From: Calothrix sp. NIES-4101
Lineage (GTDB): Bacteria; Cyanobacteriota; Cyanobacteriia; Cyanobacteriales; Nostocaceae
NCBI GenBank assembly: GCA_004296455.1
Contig: AP018280.1
Span: 5,208,001-5,272,000 of the forward strand
Direction: 5' to 3'
Length of the DNA stretch: 64,000 nt
In this document: positions 28,740 to 37,189 of the stretch, piece after piece
Layout of the letters: the number at the start of each line of letters is the position of its first letter
Numbering within the stretch: position 1 is the first letter of the stretch
Notes under the pieces: generated by a model
Databases searched by the model: none
Told to the model about the DNA's origin: nothing
The model's input: only the letters and a program-made list of their open reading frames with translations
Position numbers and translations under genes: made by a program

Positions 28740-30191
28740 TTGCCTGTGTCTAAATCAATTGATATTCGTAACCCTCGTTCTGGTAAATATGATTACGTAG
28801 TCATACCCCCACCGCATAAACTTTTATTACAGCAATTTCAGCGATTGCGGAGGGCACAATTACGCTGGCTGACTCTAGGTTTAGAAGGGCGAATTGAAGC
28901 GCTACAAATTTGGAAACAGTCAATTATTAAGCTACGTGAGAAATTAACGGAAGCATTGATTGCTGATACTGGGCGATTATCAATGTCCATTTTTGAAGTT
29001 GATTCATTAATTACTAATATTGACAGATGGTGTATTTTAGCACCAAGATTACTGCGAGAAAACGAATTTGATACCCCAATTAGCCATATAAAATTTCAAC
29101 AAACAGCAGTTCCATATCAATTAGTGGGTGTAATTACTCCTTGGGATTTTCCCTTACTCCAAGTTGCGATCGATACGGTGCCAGCATTAATATCAGGTTG
29201 TGCTGTAGTCGTGAAACCCAGCGAAATTACTCCTCGGTTTATCGCTCCCTTAATGACAACATTTGCGAATGTCCCCTACTTAAGAGATGTATTAGCCTTT
29301 GTAGAAGGTGATGCTGATACTGAAGTGACTGTGGTTGAATCTGTTGATTTTATTTGCTTTACAGGTAATCTGGAAACAGGGAGAGCAGTGGCAGAAATTG
29401 CTGCTCAACAATTCATCCCAGCCTGTGTCGAATTAGGGGGTAAAAACCCAGCAATAGTATTAGAGTCAGCCAATATAGATTTAGCAACATCGGCTATTTT
29501 ATGGGGTGCGGTAGTAAATAGCGGGCAATCAGCGCACGCAATAGAGAGAATTTACGTTGCAGAATCAATTTTTGAAGATTTTTACCATCAATTAGTAGCG
29601 AAAGCACACCGCTTACAAATAGCATATCCTACATTAGAAAGTGGAGAATTAGGCCCCATTATCTCAGTGTCACAAGCTGCAATTATTAGCGAACAATTGC
29701 AACAAGCAAAAGACAATGGAGCAGTTGTGCATTGTGGCGGCGAAGTGGAAAATATTAATGGTGGTTGGTGGTGTCGCCCGACTGTATTAACCGCAGTAGA
29801 CAACTCAATGTCAATCATGACTGAAAGAACTCTAGCACCAATTATGCCTGTAATGGCTGTTGCCAACTCAGAAGAAGCGGTAAACTTAGCAAATGATTCG
29901 ATTTATGGGCTAAGTGCAGCTATATTTACAGAATCAGAAGCAGAAGCAGAAACAGTTGCAGAAAAAGTACAGGCAAGTAATATTAGCATTAATGACGCAA
30001 GCCTTGCTATCCTGCAAATTGGAGCATCTCAAGGAACAATAACCCTTCCCGAAGGCGAACAAAATGCGTTCCAATTTTCTGGTATCGGCAATTCGCGTAC
30101 CGGAACATCTGCACTAACTCGTTTCCTCCGAAAAAAAACTCTCTACAAAAAAACCAAACCGATTCCAGACTCTTGGTGGTTTAATAGTTAA
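28740..30191 (+). CDS. Aldehyde dehydrogenase family protein lacking the catalytic cysteine
   Basis: 483 residues with the ALDH fold. It has VITPWDFPLLQ (cofactor-binding N), VVKPSEITP, FTGNLETGRAVA (Rossmann turn) and CVELGGKNPAIV with general-base Glu231. At the nucleophile the expected NxGQxC reads NSGQSA, so Ala265 replaces Cys (codon GCG at 29532-29534); the following ERIYV is normal. The C-terminus is also unusual, being basic with RFLRKKTLYKKTK. Without the thiol it should not oxidise aldehydes by the normal route, so it may be a regulatory or binding paralogue. Start is uncertain between TTG 28740 and GTG 28746; no clear ribosome site. Confidence 0.87.
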   Translation: MPVSKSIDIRNPRSGKYDYVVIPPPHKLLLQQFQRLRRAQLRWLTLGLEGRIEALQIWKQSIIKLREKLTEALIADTGRLSMSIFEVDSLITNIDRWCILAPRLLRENEFDTPISHIKFQQTAVPYQLVGVITPWDFPLLQVAIDTVPALISGCAVVVKPSEITPRFIAPLMTTFANVPYLRDVLAFVEGDADTEVTVVESVDFICFTGNLETGRAVAEIAAQQFIPACVELGGKNPAIVLESANIDLATSAILWGAVVNSGQSAHAIERIYVAESIFEDFYHQLVAKAHRLQIAYPTLESGELGPIISVSQAAIISEQLQQAKDNGAVVHCGGEVENINGGWWCRPTVLTAVDNSMSIMTERTLAPIMPVMAVANSEEAVNLANDSIYGLSAAIFTESEAEAETVAEKVQASNISINDASLAILQIGASQGTITLPEGEQNAFQFSGIGNSRTGTSALTRFLRKKTLYKKTKPIPDSWWFNS

Positions 30192-30622
30192 TTGGACATT
30201 CGGGAAATGGGAATGAAAAGATGGGGAGATGCGGGGACACCAAAACACAGAGATTAAGGAATGTGGATTAAATAAAGTATAACAGTAGGGTGCTGTTAGC
30301 GGAGCGTAACACACCATTCCCAAGCAAATCGAGAGTGGTAGTTTATTTAAATTTTCATTCCTAAGTAGAACGGCGTAAACAAACCGTAGACGTGTAGCGG
30401 CTACTCTGTAAAGTAGTATGTAAGGGAAAGTAAAGTTGCCCAAAAATCTCTGCCCTTCTGCCCTCTAGCTTGAAAGAGTCATTAGTCATTTGTTATTCTC
30501 CTCGTCCCCGTCTCTCCGTGTCTGCCTTTCATGCTTGGCGATGAAAAAATTTCATCGGGGCTGCCTCCTGTCTTGTCATAACGACAATTTTCAACACCAA
30601 CTCACGTTAATCTATTCAAAAT
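30192..30622. other. Intergenic region with dispersed repeats upstream of hisS
   Basis: The gap holds a GTGCTGTTAGCGGAGCGTAACACAC-type dispersed palindromic motif (about 30289-30313), copy A of a longer repeat (30362-30470, with more at about 30572-30612), and a short palindrome GATGAAA-AAA-TTTCATC (30540-30556). No gene recognised. The hisS promoter should lie here. Confidence 0.55.
30362..30470. repeat. Dispersed repeat, copy A
   Basis: AAGTAGAACGGCG, AGTATGTAAG, GTTGCCCAAAA and CTTCTGCC blocks recur in the same order and orientation at 33315-33395. A further shared block (CATAACGA, TTTTCAACAC) is at 30577-30600 and 33400-33422. Copy A carries an extra internal segment. Confidence 0.65.
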
Positions 30623-32017
30623 ATGGCAAAAACAGACAAAGTAAATTTTTCTACTCCAAGCGGTTTTCCCGAATTTCTCCCTACAGAAAAACGTCTCGAA
30701 GTATATTTACTTGATATTATTCGCCAAGTCTATGAAAGCTATGGATTTACACCAATTGAAACACCTGCGATCGAACGTTTAGAGGTTTTACAAGCTAAGG
30801 GCAATCAAGGTGATAATATTATCTACGGCATTAGTCCAATTTTGCCACCAAATCGTCAAGCTGAAAAAGATAAAGCTGATAAAAGTAGCGATAATGGTTC
30901 GGAAGCAAGAGCTTTAAAATTTGATCAAACTGTTCCTCTAGCGGCATATATTGCCCGTCACCTGAATGATTTAAATTTCCCCTTCGCCCGCTATCAAATG
31001 GATATGGTGTTTCGCGGAGAACGGGCAAAAGATGGACGTTTTCGTCAGTTTCGTCAATGTGATATTGATGTCATTGGTAGACGGGAATTAAGTTTGCTAT
31101 ATGACGCACAAATGCCAGCAATTATTACCGAAATATTTGAGAAAATTAATATTGGTGAATTTCGGATTCGGATTAATAATCGGAAAATTCTCACAGGTTT
31201 TTTCCAGTCTGTAGGTGTTGCCGCCAATCAAATTAAATCTTGTATTGGGATTATTGATAATCTCGAAAAAATTGGCGAAACTAAAGTTAAACAAGAATTA
31301 GAAAAAGAAGGAATTTCCATTGAAGGAATAGATAAAATTATTCAATTTATTCATATTAAAGGCTCAGTTGAAGAGATGTTAGATAAACTCAAACATCTAA
31401 GTGAATCAATGCCAGAAGCCGAAATGTTTAACTTAGGTGTTAGAGAATTAGATATAGTTATTGCTGGTGTACGTAATCTTGGAGTCGCCGAAAATAGATA
31501 TTGTATTGATTTAGCGATCGCACGGGGACTCGATTACTATACGGGTACAGTTTATGAGACAACATTACTCGGACATGAGGCTTTAGGTAGTATTTGTTCT
31601 GGTGGTAGATATGAAGAATTAGTGGGTGTATTTCTCGGTGAAAAAATGCCCGGAGTTGGTATTTCTATTGGTTTAACTCGTTTAATTAGTCGTTTGCTCA
31701 AAGCTGGTATTCTTCATCCTTTAGCGGCAACTCCAGCACAGGTAATGGTATTAAATATGCAAAATGATTTAATGCCAGTTTATTTAAATGTATCGCAAAA
31801 ATTACGAAAAGCTGGAATTAATGTTATTACTAGTTTTGATGCCCGACAATTAAGCAAGCAATTTCAACTAGCAGAAAAACAAGGAATTCAATTTTGTGTG
31901 ATTATTGGCGCAGCCGAAGCCGCATCGCAAAAAGCTGCATTAAAAGACTTAAAAACACGTGAACAAATTGAAGTTTCCCTCGATGATTTAGCTACGGAAA
32001 TTCAAAAGCGATTATAA
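30623..32017 (+). CDS. hisS: Histidyl-tRNA synthetase
   Basis: Charges tRNA-His with histidine. The 464-residue class II synthetase has the motif 1 region (GFPEFLPTEKRLEVYLLDII), motif 2 (VFRGERAKDGRFRQFRQCD), the histidine-specific ARGLDYYTGTVYE and the motif 3 region (GVGISIGLTRLISRLL), then an anticodon-binding domain (about 370-464). The segment after LPPNRQ is a charged insertion (QAEKDKADKSSDNGSEARALKF, about 74-95) that is normal for cyanobacterial HisRS, followed by the DQTVPLAAYIARH element. Start ATG 30623; a weak ribosome site only. Confidence 0.95.
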   Translation: MAKTDKVNFSTPSGFPEFLPTEKRLEVYLLDIIRQVYESYGFTPIETPAIERLEVLQAKGNQGDNIIYGISPILPPNRQAEKDKADKSSDNGSEARALKFDQTVPLAAYIARHLNDLNFPFARYQMDMVFRGERAKDGRFRQFRQCDIDVIGRRELSLLYDAQMPAIITEIFEKINIGEFRIRINNRKILTGFFQSVGVAANQIKSCIGIIDNLEKIGETKVKQELEKEGISIEGIDKIIQFIHIKGSVEEMLDKLKHLSESMPEAEMFNLGVRELDIVIAGVRNLGVAENRYCIDLAIARGLDYYTGTVYETTLLGHEALGSICSGGRYEELVGVFLGEKMPGVGISIGLTRLISRLLKAGILHPLAATPAQVMVLNMQNDLMPVYLNVSQKLRKAGINVITSFDARQLSKQFQLAEKQGIQFCVIIGAAEAASQKAALKDLKTREQIEVSLDDLATEIQKRL

Positions 32018-32089
32018 TCACCCCAAAGAAAGCAAAGAATTATCCGCGTTAAGATGGATTCAGAACCTTCTGTGTCATTTTTATTGACT

Positions 32090-33313
32090 ATGAAAGCACT
32101 AACTTCTGACTTCATCCAAAAAGCGGAATTTGCCTTAATAGTATTACTTTTTGCCGGGTGTGCATCATTGGTTTCCCAAAGTCCCGCCAAAAATAACCTA
32201 ACAGAAACAGCATCCGCCGAAATCAAGCCCGTCAGTGATGTTCCCCCTGCTGAAAATTTCCGACAGGTGACAGTTGTGACAGGGTTAGAAAATCCTTGGG
32301 GTATGGCTTGGCTTCCTAATGGGGAAATACTAATTACCGAACGTCCAGGCAGGTTACGGATTGTTCGTAATGGTAAACTTGATCCCACCCCGATTACAGG
32401 TGTGCCCCCAGTCTTAGCGGTTAGTCAAGGGGGATTACTAGACATATCACTACACCCCAACTTTGCCAAAAATCGCCTGATTTATCTTACCTATGCTCAC
32501 GGAACAGAAAGGGCTAACAAAACAAGGGTAGCCAGGGCAACTTTTGATGGTAAAGCACTCAAAAATTTACAGGTAATTTTCGAGGTTTCTCAAGCCAAGC
32601 CAGGGGGACAACATTTTGGTTCACGGATGACTTGGCTACCGGACAATAAAATGCTCGTATCGATTGGTGATGGTGGCAACCCGCCAACTCAATTAAATGG
32701 AGAGTTAATCCGCAAGCAAGCGCAAAACTTGAAAAGCCATCTGGGTAAAATTGTGCGGTTGAACGATGACGGCACCATACCCAAAGATAATCCATTTGTA
32801 ACCAACAAAAATGCTGAACCTGCGGTGTGGAGCTACGGACATCGTAACATTCAAGGACTGACTTTCGATCCAATTTCCCAAAAAGTATGGTCAAGCGAAC
32901 ATGGTTCCCGTGGTGGGGATGAAATCAACCAAATCCAGCCAGGTAAAAATTATGGTTGGGCAGTTGTCACCTACAGTCAGGAGTATACAGGAGGCAAAAT
33001 TTCTTCAGAACGTAGCCGTGCGGGAATAGTAGATCCCAAAGTTATTTGGACTCCTTCAATCGCACCTTCAGGACTATCCGTGTACAACGGCGATAAGTTT
33101 CCGCAGTACAAGGGCGATTTATTTGCGGGTGGATTGGTTTCCCAAGATGTACGTCACATCGATGTAGATGCTAATGGTAATATTATCAGTCAGCGATCGC
33201 TTAATATTGGGCAACGGGTGCGAGATATCCGCCAAGGTGCAGATGGTTTTCTCTATGTCCTAACTGATGAACAAGAGGGACAATTAATTCGTTTGGAACC
33301 TAGTAAAAGCTGA
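32090..33313 (+). CDS. PQQ-dependent sugar dehydrogenase family lipoprotein
   Basis: 407 residues from ATG 32090. A signal sequence with lipobox (LIVLLFAGC, Cys near 24) points to a membrane-anchored lipoprotein facing the periplasm. The six-bladed glucose/sorbosone dehydrogenase propeller follows: TGLENPWGMAWLPNGEILITERPGRLRIV, GGLLDISLHPNF, GDGGNPP, WSYGHRNIQGL, SSEHGSRGGDEINQI and GKNYGWA. Related soluble aldose dehydrogenases use PQQ to oxidise sugars at C1; whether PQQ is available in this organism is unknown. An upstream start at 32054 would bury the signal peptide. It follows hisS by 72 bp in the same direction. Confidence 0.9.
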   Translation: MKALTSDFIQKAEFALIVLLFAGCASLVSQSPAKNNLTETASAEIKPVSDVPPAENFRQVTVVTGLENPWGMAWLPNGEILITERPGRLRIVRNGKLDPTPITGVPPVLAVSQGGLLDISLHPNFAKNRLIYLTYAHGTERANKTRVARATFDGKALKNLQVIFEVSQAKPGGQHFGSRMTWLPDNKMLVSIGDGGNPPTQLNGELIRKQAQNLKSHLGKIVRLNDDGTIPKDNPFVTNKNAEPAVWSYGHRNIQGLTFDPISQKVWSSEHGSRGGDEINQIQPGKNYGWAVVTYSQEYTGGKISSERSRAGIVDPKVIWTPSIAPSGLSVYNGDKFPQYKGDLFAGGLVSQDVRHIDVDANGNIISQRSLNIGQRVRDIRQGADGFLYVLTDEQEGQLIRLEPSKS

Positions 33314-33314
33314 T

Positions 33315-33425
33315 TAAGTAGAACGGTGCAAAAAAACAGAAGTATGTAACGAAAAGTGAATTTGCCCAAAACTGTCTTCCCTCCTGCCTTCTGCCTTTTC
33401 ATAACGATAAATTTTCAACACAGAC
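33315..33425. repeat. Dispersed repeat, copy B
   Basis: Second, more compact copy of the repeat at 30362-30470/30572-30612, same orientation, in the convergent gap after the sugar dehydrogenase gene. Confidence 0.65.
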
Positions 33426-33573
33426 CTACTTAATTATGCTTGGGGTGGTTAGCTAATAGGTATTGGCAAAGTCTAATCACCCGCAGTTATAGATGATGAA
33501 ATCGCATCACAAATTTTATATAAACATGCAGATGCGATCGCTTCTATATTTTTTCACAATTGCTACGCCAAAA

Positions 33574-34017
33574 CTAGGCAACCAATCGACTGAGTACTAA
33601 CATATCCTCTTCATCCAATTCAACAGGTGTACCACTACGAATTAACTCAGAAAAATCTTCATTGGGAACCATAATTGTCAAAGTATATAAACGCGAAGAA
33701 CCTGTATTTTTAATCATATGGGTTCCCGTGGGTGGCACTAGCAAACTATCACCCGTCTTGATAGGAACAGTTTTACCATCGCACATTGCCACACCTTCAC
33801 CTTTAATGACAAAAAACATTTCTACAGCCCACTGGTGGCGATTTGGTGGAGTTTTACCACCAACATCAAATATTTCCACGCAACAAGTCAAAGATGTATT
33901 TGCACTAGCAGTATCAAATACAATCGCTAACCGATTACTATCATTAGGACTAATGCGATAGGTTTGATAATCTTTGGGAGATTTAACAACAGGAATTACA
34001 CAGCTTGTGAGGCGCAT
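33574..34017 (-). CDS. Cupin-domain protein
   Basis: 147 residues with one small beta-barrel cupin domain: motif 1 around NRHQWAVEMFFVIKGEG (His and Glu candidates for metal binding) and motif 2 around PPTGTHMIKNTG (His). The ends are short, so it is a stand-alone cupin. Such proteins bind a metal and may act as dioxygenases, isomerases or ligand sensors; the substrate cannot be told. It lies 78 bp downstream of a cysteine hydrolase gene on the same strand and likely shares its transcript. Confidence 0.87.
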   Translation of the reverse strand: MRLTSCVIPVVKSPKDYQTYRISPNDSNRLAIVFDTASANTSLTCCVEIFDVGGKTPPNRHQWAVEMFFVIKGEGVAMCDGKTVPIKTGDSLLVPPTGTHMIKNTGSSRLYTLTIMVPNEDFSELIRSGTPVELDEEDMLVLSRLVA

Positions 34018-34095
34018 TTGATTGTCTCCTGGTTAATTGGAAATTGTTAATGGTTAATCTGGCAATTCGTAATACTCAAACTAAATCTTAATTAC

Positions 34096-34869
34096 TCACT
34101 CTTCATTCAGAACTTTTTTAATGACTTGCGAATTGGTCACAAAACCAAAACATTGATTGATATTATATATAGTTGCTTGCCAGCAATATTCCGGCGAAGT
34201 TGTAGCAGTACAATCTTCCACTAAAATACAGTCATAGCCCAAGAAATTAGCATCTTGTAATGTTGTCATGACGCATTGATCTGCATTTACACCCGCAAAC
34301 AGTAAAGTTGTCCTTCCCAGGTTACGGAGGATACTGTCTAGAGGAGTATCCCAAAACCCACTCATTCGATACTTGCTCACCTTGATATCCTGGGGTAACT
34401 GTTCAAGTTCATCAACTACCGCAGCCGCCCAGCTACCCTCCATGAGAACCTCTGCACCATTTTTCGGCAGGCGATCGCCTAAACCAACACCTTCGCCAGT
34501 AGGATTATATACATGTAATACATTGGCGCTAATATTCATCAAGTCGGGACGATTTCCCCAATTTAGCCAGATTACTGGGATATTTACTTGACGAAGGGCA
34601 GGTAATAAATTTTGCAAAGGCTTAATTGGTTGCCTAGCTGGGGTAACATCAACACCAATATGTGCTAGCCAACCATGGGGATGACAAAAATCATTTTGCA
34701 TATCGATGACGAGGATAGCAGTTTTTGCTAAATCGACGCGCACCTGTTTGGTAGCAGTTGCTAAGATAACGGGTTGTGGAGTCTCAGGGGGACGGGTAAT
34801 ATCTGCAATTTCATGATTCACTGTCCAAGCATTTGGCGCTATTCCTAGTTTCCGAAGGGGTAGATTCAT
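34096..34869 (-). CDS. Cysteine hydrolase, isochorismatase superfamily (biuret/ureidoacrylate hydrolase-like)
   Basis: 257 residues with the full catalytic triad of the superfamily: Asp56 in VIDMQNDFC, Lys166 in VSKYRMSGF, and nucleophile Cys199 in GVNADQCVMTT, followed by the DANFLGYDCILVEDC strand. The N-terminal extension (1-45) is typical of members acting on ureide-type substrates such as N-carbamoyl compounds, ureidoacrylate or biuret. The cupin follows it on the same strand, and a TrzA-like amidohydrolase is divergently encoded 167 bp upstream. Together they suggest breakdown of a small nitrogen-rich molecule. The actual substrate is unknown. Confidence 0.9.
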   Translation of the reverse strand: MNLPLRKLGIAPNAWTVNHEIADITRPPETPQPVILATATKQVRVDLAKTAILVIDMQNDFCHPHGWLAHIGVDVTPARQPIKPLQNLLPALRQVNIPVIWLNWGNRPDLMNISANVLHVYNPTGEGVGLGDRLPKNGAEVLMEGSWAAAVVDELEQLPQDIKVSKYRMSGFWDTPLDSILRNLGRTTLLFAGVNADQCVMTTLQDANFLGYDCILVEDCTATTSPEYCWQATIYNINQCFGFVTNSQVIKKVLNEE

Positions 34870-35036
34870 AATAATTAGGGAATGTGGAAAGAGAAATTGG
34901 GCTTTGGGTGTAGGCTATTGTGTAACTAAAATTACAATTAATTTAAATTAACTATTACCCATAAACCATTTCCCTAATATTCTTTTTAACTCGAAAATCT
35001 GTTATTGCGTTTAGTTACTTAACTAAGGTTAAAATC

Positions 35037-36446
35037 GTGGACTTTACTATTCAGAATGCTTTAATTGCTACACAAGATGATTACATCACTCAATCTGTAA
35101 GGTTTATAGATGGGGAAATTCGCGCTATCTCTAAGGAATTTGACCAAGAGGATGTCTCAGTTAGTACATTAATCAATGCTGAAAATCAGCTTTTACTGCC
35201 AGGTTTTATCAATGCCCATACACATTCTTCGGAAATGTGGCAACGGGGAATTATGTCAATGTTTCCTCTGGAATTATGGCTAGCAGAACTCTATGATTTT
35301 GCGCCATTGGACATAGAAAAAGTTTATTTGAGTGCATTGGGTACTGCTGTGGAAACACTACTTTCTGGTGGTACTAGTGTGGTTGATCATTTGGTTTTGA
35401 TTCCTGGTAAGGAGTTGGAAACTATTGCGACTGCGGTACGTGCTTACCAAGAGGTGGGAATTCGTGCTTTTATTGCGCCATTAATTCAAGATGAATCTTT
35501 AGCTGCGGGGATTCCTGCTGGGGATACAAAGCAAAATTATGAACCCTATTTTCGTTCGACTCAAGCAACATTAGATATTATCGAAGAGGCGACAAAAAAG
35601 TTTCATAATCCTGATGCAGGTGTGAATATTGCAGTGGCACCAACAGGGATTCAATTATGTACTGATGCTTTATTTCAAGGCTGTACAGAACTTAGTAATA
35701 AATATAATCTTTGCCGACATTCGCATTTATTGGAAACGAAAGCGCAAGAGAAATTAGCCCAAGAAAAATACGGCTGTACCGCAGTTGAACACTTACAGCG
35801 TCTTGGCTATTTAGATGCTCGTACATCATTAGCGCATTGCGTTCACCTTACTGATACAGATATTGAAATTCTGGCGGCAACTAAATCAACTGTCGTCCAT
35901 AATCCCCTGAGTAATTTACGTTTGGGTAGCGGGATTGCACCGATTTTAAAATATCGTCAAGCTGGGGTGAATGTTTCTTTTGGTTGTGATGGTGCTTCCA
36001 GTAATGATTCACAAGATTTACTAGAAGCGATTAAGATTGGTTCAATTTTGCATAATGTGACCGATTTTGATTATCAGCATTGGATTACACCTCGCCAATC
36101 TGTGGAAATGGCTGCTTTAGGCGGTGCAATTGGCTTGAATATGGGTGATAAGTTAGGTTCTGTGGATATTGGTAAAAAAGCTGATTTAGTGCTTTATGAT
36201 TTGACTAGTTTATCATTATTACCACGTACTGACCCAATTGGTTTGTTAGTTCTCGGTCGTCCTAGTAATATAGTTAATAGTGCTTGGGTTAATGGCAAAC
36301 AAGTTGTTGCCAATGGGCAAGTAATAACGATTGATGTCGATAATTTACGCCAAGAATTATTTAAACATAGTCAATGGCAAACTAAACGCAAGTCTAAAAG
36401 TGTGGCTGATTTAGAAGCACATTATCGTTTAGTTATGGGTTTGTAA
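35037..36446 (+). CDS. Amidohydrolase, TrzA/SsnA-like deaminase family
   Basis: 469 residues. Metal-dependent hydrolase of the cytosine-deaminase-like amidohydrolase group. The metal motif is INAHTHSSEMW (His61, His63), then a conserved His in CRHSHLLETKAQE, LAHCVHLTD, and FGCDGASSNDSQDL with the catalytic Asp. An N- and C-terminal beta-sandwich (LPGFINAH; GKKADLVLYDL; WVNGKQVVANGQV) completes the fold. It should hydrolytically deaminate or dechlorinate a heterocyclic or guanidine compound. The start is GTG 35037 with AAGG upstream. It is divergent from the cysteine hydrolase gene, so both may share control. Confidence 0.92.
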   Translation: MDFTIQNALIATQDDYITQSVRFIDGEIRAISKEFDQEDVSVSTLINAENQLLLPGFINAHTHSSEMWQRGIMSMFPLELWLAELYDFAPLDIEKVYLSALGTAVETLLSGGTSVVDHLVLIPGKELETIATAVRAYQEVGIRAFIAPLIQDESLAAGIPAGDTKQNYEPYFRSTQATLDIIEEATKKFHNPDAGVNIAVAPTGIQLCTDALFQGCTELSNKYNLCRHSHLLETKAQEKLAQEKYGCTAVEHLQRLGYLDARTSLAHCVHLTDTDIEILAATKSTVVHNPLSNLRLGSGIAPILKYRQAGVNVSFGCDGASSNDSQDLLEAIKIGSILHNVTDFDYQHWITPRQSVEMAALGGAIGLNMGDKLGSVDIGKKADLVLYDLTSLSLLPRTDPIGLLVLGRPSNIVNSAWVNGKQVVANGQVITIDVDNLRQELFKHSQWQTKRKSKSVADLEAHYRLVMGL

Positions 36447-36527
36447 GTATTAGTAAAGAAATCTGTGGGTGTATTGGCAATTATTTATCTAGTTTAGTTG
36501 AGTAAACTTTAGTTCAGGAAAAATTAG

Positions 36528-36562
36528 ATATTTAGGGACGTATATGTAGCGTCTCTAAATAT
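36528..36562. terminator. Bidirectional terminator-like hairpin
   Basis: ATATTTAGGGACG (36528-36540) pairs with CGTCTCTAAATAT (36550-36562) over 13 bp with one G-U and a nine-base loop. It sits between two convergent genes, 82 bp after the amidohydrolase stop and 10 bp from the stop of the leftward gene. Confidence 0.75.
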
Positions 36563-36571
36563 ATTTGGATT

Positions 36572-37072
36572 TCATCTGGTTTCATGAGAATTCTTTTTCC
36601 CTAACTTCTCTAAATCAGAAAGAATTAATTCTTCAATTTTCGTTGCTAAGACATCAATATTTGCATCAGCACTATTAAATAAACCATGTTGAATCAACAT
36701 TTTAATTGCCGATTGAGCAGCTAACTTAGCCGCATGATGATGATTTTGAGAAATGCGATCGCATTTTTTTTCGACAAGATTATCACCGGATTTATCTTCT
36801 TGATTTTCTTTTTGTCTTTCTGATGCTTTCTCTGTTTTTAGAGAAGATTTATTAATAATTTCTTGTGCTTTTTCTAATGTACATAGGTAAGTTCCTTCAC
36901 CTAAAGCACCCACTTGTTGTCCCAATTTGTTATAGCGAATTCCTGACTTTAAGGTTACAGTCCCATTCACAGAAATATCTTCAATTTCATCAATTACAGC
37001 TTTACTCCCACGCCAGTCATCGTAGAAAAATACACCTATTCTCTCTCCAATTTTGAGTTGAAAACTATCCAT
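36572..37072 (-). CDS. Hypothetical protein with small N-terminal beta domain
   Basis: 166 residues, not recognised. The first 70 residues look like a small beta barrel (KIGERIGVFFYDDWRGSKAV, then TVTLKSGIRYNKLG). A highly charged Lys/Glu/Asp linker (about 80-105) follows, then a His-rich helical end (ISQNHHHAAKLAAQSAIKML, then IDVLATKIEELILSDLEKLG). No signal peptide or TM. It is flanked by a terminator downstream and the ketopantoate-reductase-like gene upstream on the same strand (117 bp). Confidence 0.7.
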   Translation of the reverse strand: MDSFQLKIGERIGVFFYDDWRGSKAVIDEIEDISVNGTVTLKSGIRYNKLGQQVGALGEGTYLCTLEKAQEIINKSSLKTEKASERQKENQEDKSGDNLVEKKCDRISQNHHHAAKLAAQSAIKMLIQHGLFNSADANIDVLATKIEELILSDLEKLGKKNSHETR

Positions 37073-37189
37073 AACTCCTTACTGTTGATTTCGGTAAATA
37101 AAATCATACTATTTTCTGTAGCAATCTGAATTTTATTAGGGAAAAATAGTTTTTCCTATTCCTTAATTCATGAAAATCAGAGAAAATTA

